From: Galerina marginata
Taxonomy: Eukaryota; Basidiomycota; Agaricomycetes; Agaricales; Galerinaceae
Assembly: GCA_023014335.1 (NCBI GenBank)
Contig: JAECYW010000007.1
Span: 2,232,001 to 2,296,000, forward strand
Reading direction: 5' to 3'
Length of the DNA stretch: 64,000 bases
Position 1 is the stretch's first letter, and every line of letters begins with the position of its first letter. Position numbers and translations under genes: made by a program. This document shows, one piece after another, positions 56,303 through 64,000 of the stretch. The notes below the pieces were generated by a model that worked only from the letters and a program-made list of their open reading frames with translations, had not been told where the DNA came from and made no database searches.

Positions 56303-57702
56303 CTGAAGAGAAATCTCCTTCGGCGGCATTTGAGTCTTTTCTTACGAGCTGGGAACCAAAGGAAGCGGTAGAATGGATTTTGTAGATCGAAGGCGGCCAA
56401 TTCTCCTTTGTACGATGATTGTAGACCAGTGAACTGAAGTGCGATCAGCGTAGACACTGCGATGGAACCATAATGCAGATTTTTAGGGACGATCTGCGTT
56501 GCGAGTATCTCGGCGGGTTGATAATTTTTGAGTTGGCCTCCCGGGTCGATCTCGGGGTCTAACCTGTGGGTGTCGAGGGCCGGAATTGCAAAATCGTGCG
56601 GTTTATATTGCTCGTTGAGTAGCTCGTCGACTTGCTTAACTTGATGGGCGTCAGCGGATGCGAAAGGAAGCAGTGTGTTGCAGCTCATTTCAGTTATTAC
56701 TGTCGGATTGGGTGAAGCGGTACGAATGTCGATAGGCGCGTTAGCAGCCACGCGGGACAAACCAGGGGGCGGACCGTTGAAGGAAGGCATTGGGACTTTG
56801 TGATTAATATTGACATTCGCCGAGCTGGTGTTGTCTGTGAATAATGCGGTCGTCGTGAGGTCTTTAGGAGAATTCCGATTTGGGTCAATGATCAGGGCCG
56901 CGTTGGAAGAGCCAGTGAATGTATAAAGTTCCGACTTGCAATTGACCTCGTCGAGAGTTGCTGGTTTACTGAGTCTAACTTGGTCCTTTGGGACTTGACT
57001 TAGATTGACTAGAGCTGAGTCAATAGGAGCTGGACTGCAAGAAGAAATTGGGTTGGAAATGGGACTGGAATTGGCGTCAGTAATGTTATCGGTAGGCTTG
57101 TTGGAAGTTTCCGCTGTGGTCGACGAGGTGGGTTCATTGGCTGACGATGGTGACACTATAAATAATGCCGCGTTTGAAACTTCGTTAAAGGTCCATGGAT
57201 CGTCGGGGTGGTGATCAGGGTTATTGAGCCTGAGATGAATGCGTACTTTTAGTTGAAAATTAGCATGTAGGCCAGACATGAACATAGCTGCCGCTTCGAA
57301 GTCCGAAAGAAGCGATTTTCTCTTGAGGAATGTTGAAATGCGAAGGAAATTTCGGTAGAATTTCCCAAACTGATCAGGATTTATGCCAGGTATGTGCGCG
57401 GTTTCTTTGACGAGTATTTGAAGGTCATTGATAGAATATTTACGGTCTCCGTCGGCTCCTGGGTACAATTTGATGATAGACTTCCTGAATGCATCCCAGT
57501 CGTCACCAGATGCTTTTGTCTGACTTTCCCAGAGCTCGGCGTCGTTGGGATCACTATACATCAGAGTCCACTCGATGATTTGTTTGTCTGTGAGAGAGCG
57601 GGCCGTTCCGAGTAAACGAACTTCTTTTAGGAATCGTGTAAGCGACTCGGCCTGGCCGTTAAATTTAGGTGCCGAGGGGTCGTGAGGAGATGGCATAGAC
57701 AT
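56125..57702 (-). CDS. Gypsy Gag-like protein, first gag of the composite
   Basis: 525 aa from ATG 57702 (MSMPSPHDPSAPKFNGQAES), chosen because it matches the starts of the other gag frames; the frame itself runs further upstream into element B's LTR. The Gag domain covers residues 10-190, with ELWESQTKASGDDWDAF, YPGADGDRKYSINDLQIL, FLRISTFLKRKS and DHHPDDPWTFNEV. The remaining sequence is low complexity, with no zinc knuckle, protease or RT. The last 59 codons lie within the LTR-like segment, so the natural C-terminus may have been replaced. Element B inserted in its leader 65 bp upstream and separates it from its 5' LTR. Confidence 0.75.
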   Translation of the reverse strand: MSMPSPHDPSAPKFNGQAESLTRFLKEVRLLGTARSLTDKQIIEWTLMYSDPNDAELWESQTKASGDDWDAFRKSIIKLYPGADGDRKYSINDLQILVKETAHIPGINPDQFGKFYRNFLRISTFLKRKSLLSDFEAAAMFMSGLHANFQLKVRIHLRLNNPDHHPDDPWTFNEVSNAALFIVSPSSANEPTSSTTAETSNKPTDNITDANSSPISNPISSCSPAPIDSALVNLSQVPKDQVRLSKPATLDEVNCKSELYTFTGSSNAALIIDPNRNSPKDLTTTALFTDNTSSANVNINHKVPMPSFNGPPPGLSRVAANAPIDIRTASPNPTVITEMSCNTLLPFASADAHQVKQVDELLNEQYKPHDFAIPALDTHRLDPEIDPGGQLKNYQPAEILATQIVPKNLHYGSIAVSTLIALQFTGLQSSYKGELAAFDLQNPFYRFLWFPARKKRLKCRRRRFLFSEIHPTHLLISFRLINVSATSYNFSLRLISIQHSHQGFKKARKTLHSISRSIRYYLDKI

Positions 57703-57766
57703 TTTCGGATTAACTGGTTGAATAACAATGTGGGTTAGGAGAAGTTGATGGTCACAATCGGTTGGT

Positions 57767-58354
57767 TGAAAATGCACGTGAGTGCGTGAGTTCGAGATGC
57801 TTCGTGGAAACGAAGCGGGGCGCAAACTCCGTTTGCGTGGTGGTTCGAGGGGATCCTAAGGAAGGTGGGTGATAGTTAGTAGATAAATTGATAATAAAAG
57901 AGTTTTGATGCGAGAGACGAGAGCGATGCGATAGGGAGCGATCCGAGACAATACCAAACGATGTTTCAATCGTAGAAACCGAACCGTAAGGTGTGCTAAC
58001 GATGGGGTGAGAAGAACGTCGTATTCAACTAAAGATCTACTACATGAGTTCCAGTATTTAAGGACTACGTAGAGATCGAAATGGGGAAATAGAAATTTGA
58101 TGAAACGAGGTGAAAAGGAAACAACCAGGCAGAGGAATGAAGAAATGGAAGGAAGATACCTTCAGAATGGGTGGTAGGAAGGGAAAAGTCGGTCATCAAA
58201 CGAGGGAAATGTTTCAGAAATGATCGACAATGTGGCGCATCGCGAACGCGTACAAAAAGGGAACGAAATATGAAATAAAAATTTACCAAACATGTGGGCT
58301 GATACCGGGTGCAATAATGGGGTTTTCGGGCGTAGACAGAGGGGAACCCTCACA
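57767..58354 (-). repeat. 3' LTR of element B
   Basis: On the minus strand it runs from TGTGAGGGTTCC to GTGCATTTTCA. Identical by eye to 60834-61421 and unrelated to the outer LTR. Confidence 0.88.
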
Positions 58355-58367
58355 CCTCCCAGGAACT

Positions 58368-60530
58368 TTAAATGTTGACTTCCCAGTCAACTGATCTTGG
58401 GGTGTTCCAGGCAAATTTAAATCTCTTCTTTCGAATGGGGAAACGACGAGAGCAACGGCGAGATGAATCTGATGCTGAGAACGCAGCATTAATTGAGATT
58501 CTGTTGCATGAACTCGGTTGGATTGGATTTGTGAATGATTTGGGACCGTGGTGCTCTAAATTCAGGATGAGGGGCGTTGCAAATATACCAAGGTTCTCGT
58601 CGGCGGTGCGTTCAATCGATTCGATTCCGAGTTGTTTTGCAGTGTCTATAATTTCAGGCGTGAAGTTGTCCTGATCGTGGGCGCTTAAATCCACCTTCTG
58701 ATTGTTGTACCGAGTTGGCTCGGATTTTGGCATGTCGGAGGCCTCGATGGCGGTGGTTACAGAATTTTCGGGAATCGCGGAATCCTTTGGTGCTATATTC
58801 TGAGCTGAAATGAATCGTGGTATGATGGTGATTTGTTGCTTTTCTTCGTAGTTGCAACTCAAACTTGAAGGTTTCTGATTTCGGTGAGAAGCTAGAAAGC
58901 CGGGCGTTGAATTGATAATTGCGAATTCGGAAGAGGTGACGTTGCTTTCAATTAGTTCAATGGTCGGATTGCTGCGATTATTTGGTTCAAGTCCAGGTGA
59001 ATTGTCGGATGGGAAGCAAATCACGGCGTTTGCGACTGAATGGGAATTGTGGTGTGAATCAGAACAAATATCTCGAGGATTTGAAGTTCCTTTTGCGGCT
59101 GTCGTTTCTGAATGTTGTAGTAACGGTTCATTGGGTTCAAATTCGTTGCGAGAAGATGAATTCACGACTCCGAAGTCCAGGATAATGCTAGTTGGTTGTT
59201 CCATACGAACTGAGGTCGAAATCGTATGCTGAAGGTCGCTACTAGGTACATTGTTCGGAATATAATTGTGTTCCAGAGCTTTAGTGATGTTTTCCGTGCC
59301 GATTTGGTCGAAGTTTCTATCCTGTGTCGGCGTATTGCGGTCGAGAAGACAACCGGCGCTTAAGTTCAATTCGGGCGCTTGTTCCGATTCGGCGTCGGAT
59401 GACTTGACATCCGATAGTCCAAAATGCGGAGAATTTGAAGCATTCCGTTGATATTTGTATTTGGGTCTTGGTTCCGGATTCTGAAACACTTTGCTCGGGT
59501 TAATCTTGACGAAATCCAGTGCAGTGGAAGGGTCTTCGACATCGTGACTCGATGATATTGCGGCAGATTCATTATTGCATGGAGGGTCTGTTATGCTCAA
59601 AATAAACGACTCGAGCTTAGGTAGCTCATTAAATCCTTGCAGGTGCGATAATGTAGAGTGATTCAAGTGGTTTTCTGATACTTCGGGGCTCGGAATGCGT
59701 GCGCTGTCTGATAAAACGCGATCCTTCTTGGCGTTGCGACTGTCTGAGATCGTGTTTTCGAGGTACAATTGACCGACTATCTCGTTGGTACGAGCCAGCG
59801 GTGGATAATATGAGGAATTCTCGTTTTGAATGTCTTGGTGGTGCGCCGAGGAATTAATTTGCTTCAATACCGCCGATGCGACTGAACTGAAATCGACGTC
59901 AATCGGTCCCGGAGGAGTGCGAGAAGTTTCAGAACTAATGAACGGTGGTAAATCCTTCGGATGGTCACAGGATAATGCAAATATTGCTGCTTTGTAGATT
60001 TCTTCGAGGCTATAGGGATCGTCGGGGTGGTGCCTAGGGTCTTCGAGGCGGAGCTGGTCGCGTACTTGGGTTCTGAGAGTGCAATGTAAACCATTCATGA
60101 AATAAAATTGAATTTCCCGGGCAGAGACTCGTCCTTTTTGCTCCAGGTACTTTGAAATCCGTAGAAAGGATCGATAATATTCGCCGAATGCGTGAATATC
60201 GGTGATCGAAGTCAATGTTTGCTTTTCCGACAGGTTTTCGAGGTCTTTCAATGAATATTTTCGATCGCTAATCGCTCCGGGGTAGTATGAACATATTTCT
60301 TGGACAAATGCATCCCAATCGCTGCCTTTCGCCGAATCAAGCAATTCCCAAAGCTCGCGGTCGTCTTCGGGTGCATACATTAAGGTCCGTTTTATGCAGT
60401 TTGATATGGATAGGCCACATTGGTCGGCTAGGCGCTTAATTTCTTCGAGAAATGGGACGAGTGATGCCGCCTTCCCATCGAATTTCGGAGCATTTGGGTC
60501 GCGTTTATACGGCATGATATGACTTGACAT
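58368..60530 (-). CDS. Gag-like protein of element B
   Basis: 720 aa from ATG 60530 (MSSHIMPYKRDPNAPKFDGK). Residues 15-195 form a Gag domain parallel to the other two gag proteins: SDWDAFVQEICSYYPGA, KYSLKDLENL, GEYYRSFLRISKYLEQKG and HHPDDPYSLEEIYKAA. Residues 200-690 are Ser/Asn/Pro-rich with no recognised domain; no zinc knuckle is seen. The end is basic (RRCSRRFPIRKKRFKF). The stop codon abuts the polypurine tract, leaving no room for pol, so this element looks compact by design rather than randomly deleted. Confidence 0.8.
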   Translation of the reverse strand: MSSHIMPYKRDPNAPKFDGKAASLVPFLEEIKRLADQCGLSISNCIKRTLMYAPEDDRELWELLDSAKGSDWDAFVQEICSYYPGAISDRKYSLKDLENLSEKQTLTSITDIHAFGEYYRSFLRISKYLEQKGRVSAREIQFYFMNGLHCTLRTQVRDQLRLEDPRHHPDDPYSLEEIYKAAIFALSCDHPKDLPPFISSETSRTPPGPIDVDFSSVASAVLKQINSSAHHQDIQNENSSYYPPLARTNEIVGQLYLENTISDSRNAKKDRVLSDSARIPSPEVSENHLNHSTLSHLQGFNELPKLESFILSITDPPCNNESAAISSSHDVEDPSTALDFVKINPSKVFQNPEPRPKYKYQRNASNSPHFGLSDVKSSDAESEQAPELNLSAGCLLDRNTPTQDRNFDQIGTENITKALEHNYIPNNVPSSDLQHTISTSVRMEQPTSIILDFGVVNSSSRNEFEPNEPLLQHSETTAAKGTSNPRDICSDSHHNSHSVANAVICFPSDNSPGLEPNNRSNPTIELIESNVTSSEFAIINSTPGFLASHRNQKPSSLSCNYEEKQQITIIPRFISAQNIAPKDSAIPENSVTTAIEASDMPKSEPTRYNNQKVDLSAHDQDNFTPEIIDTAKQLGIESIERTADENLGIFATPLILNLEHHGPKSFTNPIQPSSCNRISINAAFSASDSSRRCSRRFPIRKKRFKFAWNTPRSVDWEVNI

Positions 60531-60813
60531 TTTCAGAGGGATATGCGACTTAAATGATCGCTTTGGCGTTGAATGGCGCGATGGAGTGATTTATTAAAAT
60601 TCACGTTTGCCAGTGAAGCAATGGCGTCGAATTTGGACGATGTTGACGTGCTAACAGAGCACGAATTTGTTTCGGAATAGATGGTGGATATAGGACTGAC
60701 TTCTTTAATGACTGGAGAGACGATTACGATGGGCAATGCTCCAAAGAAAGAATGATTTCAAAGTAAATAATTGGAAAATAAACAAATTTCCTGGCGGAAA
60801 TTGGGTTAGAACC

Positions 60814-60831
60814 CCCTCGCGGTGGGCTCCA
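60814..60831 (-). promoter_or_regulatory. Primer binding site of element B
   Basis: TGGAGCCCACCGCGAGGG, 2 nt inside the 5' LTR on the minus strand. It equals the sites of the two other units in this cluster. Confidence 0.65.
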
Positions 60832-60833
60832 GT

Positions 60834-61421
60834 TGAAAATGCACGTGAGTGCGTGAGTTCGAGATGCTTCGTGGAAACGAAGCGGGGCGCAAACTCCGTT
60901 TGCGTGGTGGTTCGAGGGGATCCTAAGGAAGGTGGGTGATAGTTAGTAGATAAATTGATAATAAAAGAGTTTTGATGCGAGAGACGAGAGCGATGCGATA
61001 GGGAGCGATCCGAGACAATACCAAACGATGTTTCAATCGTAGAAACCGAACCGTAAGGTGTGCTAACGATGGGGTGAGAAGAACGTCGTATTCAACTAAA
61101 GATCTACTACATGAGTTCCAGTATTTAAGGACTACGTAGAGATCGAAATGGGGAAATAGAAATTTGATGAAACGAGGTGAAAAGGAAACAACCAGGCAGA
61201 GGAATGAAGAAATGGAAGGAAGATACCTTCAGAATGGGTGGTAGGAAGGGAAAAGTCGGTCATCAAACGAGGGAAATGTTTCAGAAATGATCGACAATGT
61301 GGCGCATCGCGAACGCGTACAAAAAGGGAACGAAATATGAAATAAAAATTTACCAAACATGTGGGCTGATACCGGGTGCAATAATGGGGTTTTCGGGCGT
61401 AGACAGAGGGGAACCCTCACA
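60834..61421 (-). repeat. 5' LTR of element B
   Basis: 588 bp, same length and sequence as the 3' LTR. The nearby TGGT repeats support intact insertion. Confidence 0.88.
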
Positions 61422-62077
61422 TGGTCCAAGCAACAGGTATAAATTGAGGCGGCGTAAGCGACGTGCTGCGCAAATTTGAGTCTTCCTGGTTCGTGTTTGA
61501 ACCCCGGTGTCTTTGTGGCGGTGGACAGCGAAGCTTTTGAGTGGCTTTACGAGGGCTAATACGATGATTTTCGGCGAAACGAAGCGAGGACGAGCGATAC
61601 CTGTGACGATAAATATTCTCCGTGAGGTTAACAAATGGCGTTATGGAGGCAAATGCCGATCCTGTCAATGAACGAAAGGATGAGAAGCCGTCTAAACGGT
61701 CGGTGTGTCTGTGGTAGTCAACGATAGACTGTCTTGGCTGGACAAATGCGAAATTTGGTGATGGAATGAGATGGAGTAAGGCTGTACCCGTAACGAAGGG
61801 CAGTCTGGAAGAAATATATGATGGGCGTCTATTGCATAATGGGTTTTCGGGAGGCTTCTATTGCCTAGTGCGATGTCGAAGAATGAGGGTACGTGCGGTA
61901 GTACCTGTACGTTGCGGTTCGCAGGTGGACCGGGAGTGTTCGGTGACAAAATAATAAGCTTGTTAACTCGATGTAAGACTTCGTGGGCTTCGGTTGCCTG
62001 AGTGCGATGTCGGTCGATAGAGCGTGGGTAAAACCACTTGAACAAAAGTCTAGAACCCCCTCGCGGTGGGCTCCAGT
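61422..62077 (-). promoter_or_regulatory. Leader and primer binding site of the outer composite
   Basis: Continues the leader cut at 57763-57766 by element B ('tggtccaagcaacaggtataaat' resembles 'ggtcctagtcggcctagtcc' and 'ggtataaatcg' in the leader at 55684-56038). The primer site TGGAGCCCACCGCGAGGG is at 62058-62075. No coding sequence. Confidence 0.65.
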
Positions 62078-62605
62078 TGAAGAGATTCCAACGAGGTTGG
62101 AAAGGGAAAAGGGGTGAGGGAAGCTAGTGACTCCGTCAACTACGTCCTAGAAATGTTCAAGTAGTCGGTAGTTAGTTACTCGGCGTAACTCGATACGTGT
62201 TTGCCAGTTGCGCTGAACGTTTACAGCCAAAAGGACTTGAAATGGTGGGTTGCGATTAACCAAAGAAAATAAGTAGCTAATACAGGGCTTTTATACCTAA
62301 CTAGCTATGAAATTTTCTCTGTAAAATTTTAAGGGGAAGAAAGAATAGGGGGAAGGGGTCTTGAGATCGGCATGTGAATGAAGGAATATATGTAATTAGT
62401 GAGGGGCCGTCTCTTGGATGAAGGAATAGGAATAGAAAATTTACTGTCCAGAGGTATTTCGTGTGTGTACCTATAATTAGAACTCGGAGCGGATAGAAAG
62501 TTAATTGAAAAGAGCCGCGATCTTATGCTGAAGTCGTTGCCGGTATTTGTCTTGAACAGGGGCCGATTCCGTTGTTCCGCGCACAGTCGGAGTGGATACT
62601 CCACA
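62078..62605 (-). repeat. 5' LTR of outer composite
   Basis: 528 bp, TG...CA ends, identical by eye to 51256-51783. It should contain the Pol II promoter of the element. Confidence 0.88.
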
Positions 62606-62769
62606 GCTTCTTGAAGTTCTTCTCCTGGGGAGGTTCTTTCGATGGAGTTTTAGACACGGCGAAGAGCCAGAGTGGGGTGTATTACTCCTAGTAGAGGTAG
62701 ATACTACTATATCGCAGCGCTCGTCGACGCGCCAACGAGCATGTCCCAACCGGGGCCAAGATAGACCCG
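62606..62769. other. Right flank of the composite with LTR trace
   Basis: Starts with GCTT. The string 'gagtggggtgtatta' near 62670 matches the end of the internal LTR-like segment (56288-56300), so a relic of another LTR lies at the insertion site. Confidence 0.4.
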
Positions 62770-64000
62770 TTTAATCAGCAGCTGACGCTGACCAATCCGA
62801 CCTCCTGATTCGGCTGATTGATCGGGCGTTGAAATTTGAAATTTCTCACTGTCATCCACTCTCCACTGAGTCTTTCTGCTCGCTGTTCTTCTCCTCTCCT
62901 CAGGCGAATGTGCATCTGACACTTGTCTCTGACCACTGACAGCAGTTCTTCCACTCACTCTCACACAGACTTCCGCTCGTTGCTTCGAAGTGTCGACACC
63001 TGCTTTCCTGGTGCTGACTCTAGGGGCAGTGGTCTTTCACTCTATACGAATCCGCTGGCACTGATCAATGTGCTTTGTACCAACGACACCTGGTGCTGAC
63101 TCCAGCCCCAGGATCTAACATCTAGACAGTCTTCGCGTTCTTCAACCGGTTATCGCGAAATCTCCACTTCAAAAGAGGAGATGAGAATAGGATGCTGACC
63201 ACCAACCCTCTCCTCAAGGTGAAAACTGTCGCTTTAGGCCCATGATCCTCCGAGTCAGCACTAACCGTCGTTTTTTTCTATTAGTGACACACAGGCGGCT
63301 CGAGCACATCATCTACCTCCATCTTTTATTCTCTTCGATGACCGCGCCGCCCTCGACGACACCCGGACCTCAAACGAGTACGTTGACGTGAACGCCTGTC
63401 GGCTACAGTTCTTGACCCAAGTCGTCTCGAGCATGGGCAGCCTTGCGCCTGGGGAGACCGCGGCTATCTTTCGAGAATCAAATCGTGCGCCTTTTTCTCT
63501 TCGTTTACTTTTGCCTATTCCTTCTTTGTTGCCTTCACCTTTTTTCGTCCTCAGTTCTTGTTCTTTGTCATCTTCAATTCTTGCTCTTCGTTCTTTGTCA
63601 TCTTCAATTCTTGCTCTTCGTTAGCTCCGGTTAGTCCCCCGGCCTTCCTTGCCCTTTTTTCTTTCCTGCCGGCATGGACCTTGGATCATGGCGTCCGTCA
63701 GCCTGTCCTACCCATCGTCCAGTACGATCCTCTAATACCTGGACTTCTCATGCCGGAGCCGCTGCCTTCCTATGCCGATGCCGATGCGCCTGCGTTCCAG
63801 CCCGCCATCACACCATCCGACCCGATCAAACTCCAGACTTGTGGTCATTTTTTTGACCCTTGCCCGACTGACGACTTCCTCCATCTCCTTTCTTTCATTT
63901 ATTTTTCGATGGATGTTGTTTTATTATGTGTTGTCGTCGTCGCTGTCGGCGTGAAGCTCATCTCACTGTGGTTGCGTCCAGGCTGCTTTCATTTTCCTTC
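62770..64000 (+). repeat. Hairpin repeat copy R10, runs off the window
   Basis: Starts near 'cgctgaccaatccgacctc' and has the candidate intron starting 'gtgaaaactgtcgc' (about 63220). The exon-like block to about 63487 reads VVSSMGSLAPGETAAIF in one frame. Pyrimidine tracts follow, with a local direct duplication 'ttgtcatcttcaattcttgctcttcgt' type near 63566-63621. The hairpin-unit half lies beyond 64000. Confidence 0.6.

Larger units (their letters stand above)
57767..61421 (-). mobile_element. LTR element B, gag-only, nested in the composite
   Basis: 3655 bp with 588 bp LTRs (57767-58354 and 60834-61421) that look identical, flanked by TGGT at 57763-57766 and 61422-61425. The interior holds one primer site, one Gag-like frame and a polypurine tract that touches the stop. 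No protease, RT or integrase, so it must be moved in trans. It disrupts the leader of the outer composite and is therefore younger than that leader. Confidence 0.87.
51256..62605 (-). mobile_element. Composite Ty3/Gypsy LTR retroelement with nested element B
   Basis: Outer LTRs of 528 bp (51256-51783 and 62078-62605) appear identical and are flanked by GCTT on both sides (51252-51255, 62606-62609). In minus-strand order the element holds: 5' LTR, tRNA-type primer site, leader (split by element B), a gag frame, a different 264 bp LTR-like segment, a second primer site, a second leader, a gag-protease-RT frame, a polypurine tract and the 3' LTR. RNase H and integrase are missing, so it cannot move alone. 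Identical LTRs imply a recent insertion of the whole arrangement. Confidence 0.82.

Overview
The window looks like accessory, repeat-rich chromosome from an agaricomycete (mushroom-forming basidiomycete). The host genes carry many short GT-AG introns of about 50-75 nt. The families are typical of that class: F-box-like proteins, a PPGP-type cytochrome P450, a NACHT/NB-ARC NLR with helical repeats, Ty3/Gypsy elements and a PIF/Harbinger transposon. No bacterial features are present. All gene models were built by reading splice sites and homology by eye, without a database.

Layout. (1) 0.8-7.3 kb: F-box gene 1, a complete 12-exon P450 gene, F-box gene 2. (2) 7.4-22.9 kb: several copies of a long pyrimidine-rich repeat family built from nested hairpins. 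The first copy is split by an apparently intact 3.5 kb Harbinger transposon (9399-12943). A decayed P450/F-box-leader cassette at 13.95-17.0 kb is split by a 2.4 kb foldback element (14504-16887). (3) 23.4-26.0 kb: an intact NLR gene. (4) 27.6-36.6 kb: three back-to-back hairpin repeats. (5) 36.7-39.3 kb and 43.3-45.9 kb: two more cassettes, each P450 remnant, initiator tRNA-Met, F-box gene. Between them lie a 500 bp hAT-like MITE and another hairpin repeat. (6) 46.4-50.7 kb: hairpin repeats ending in a small tandem array. (7) 51.3-62.6 kb: an 11.3 kb composite Ty3/Gypsy structure with identical outer LTRs, two gag reading frames, and a second complete gag-only LTR element nested inside. (8) 62.8 kb to the end: the start of another hairpin repeat.

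How it fits together. The unit P450 - (tRNA-iMet) - F-box has been duplicated in segments. Four P450 tails or genes and four F-box genes plus one leader remnant are spread over 45 kb, separated by hairpin repeats. Only one P450 survives intact, whereas all four F-box reading frames are open, which suggests different constraint on the two halves. The mobile elements are nested and partly datable by structure: Harbinger inside a hairpin repeat, the foldback element inside an F-box leader, LTR element B inside the leader of the outer LTR element. The least explained component is the hairpin repeat family, with paired, partly covarying motifs recurring dozens of times.
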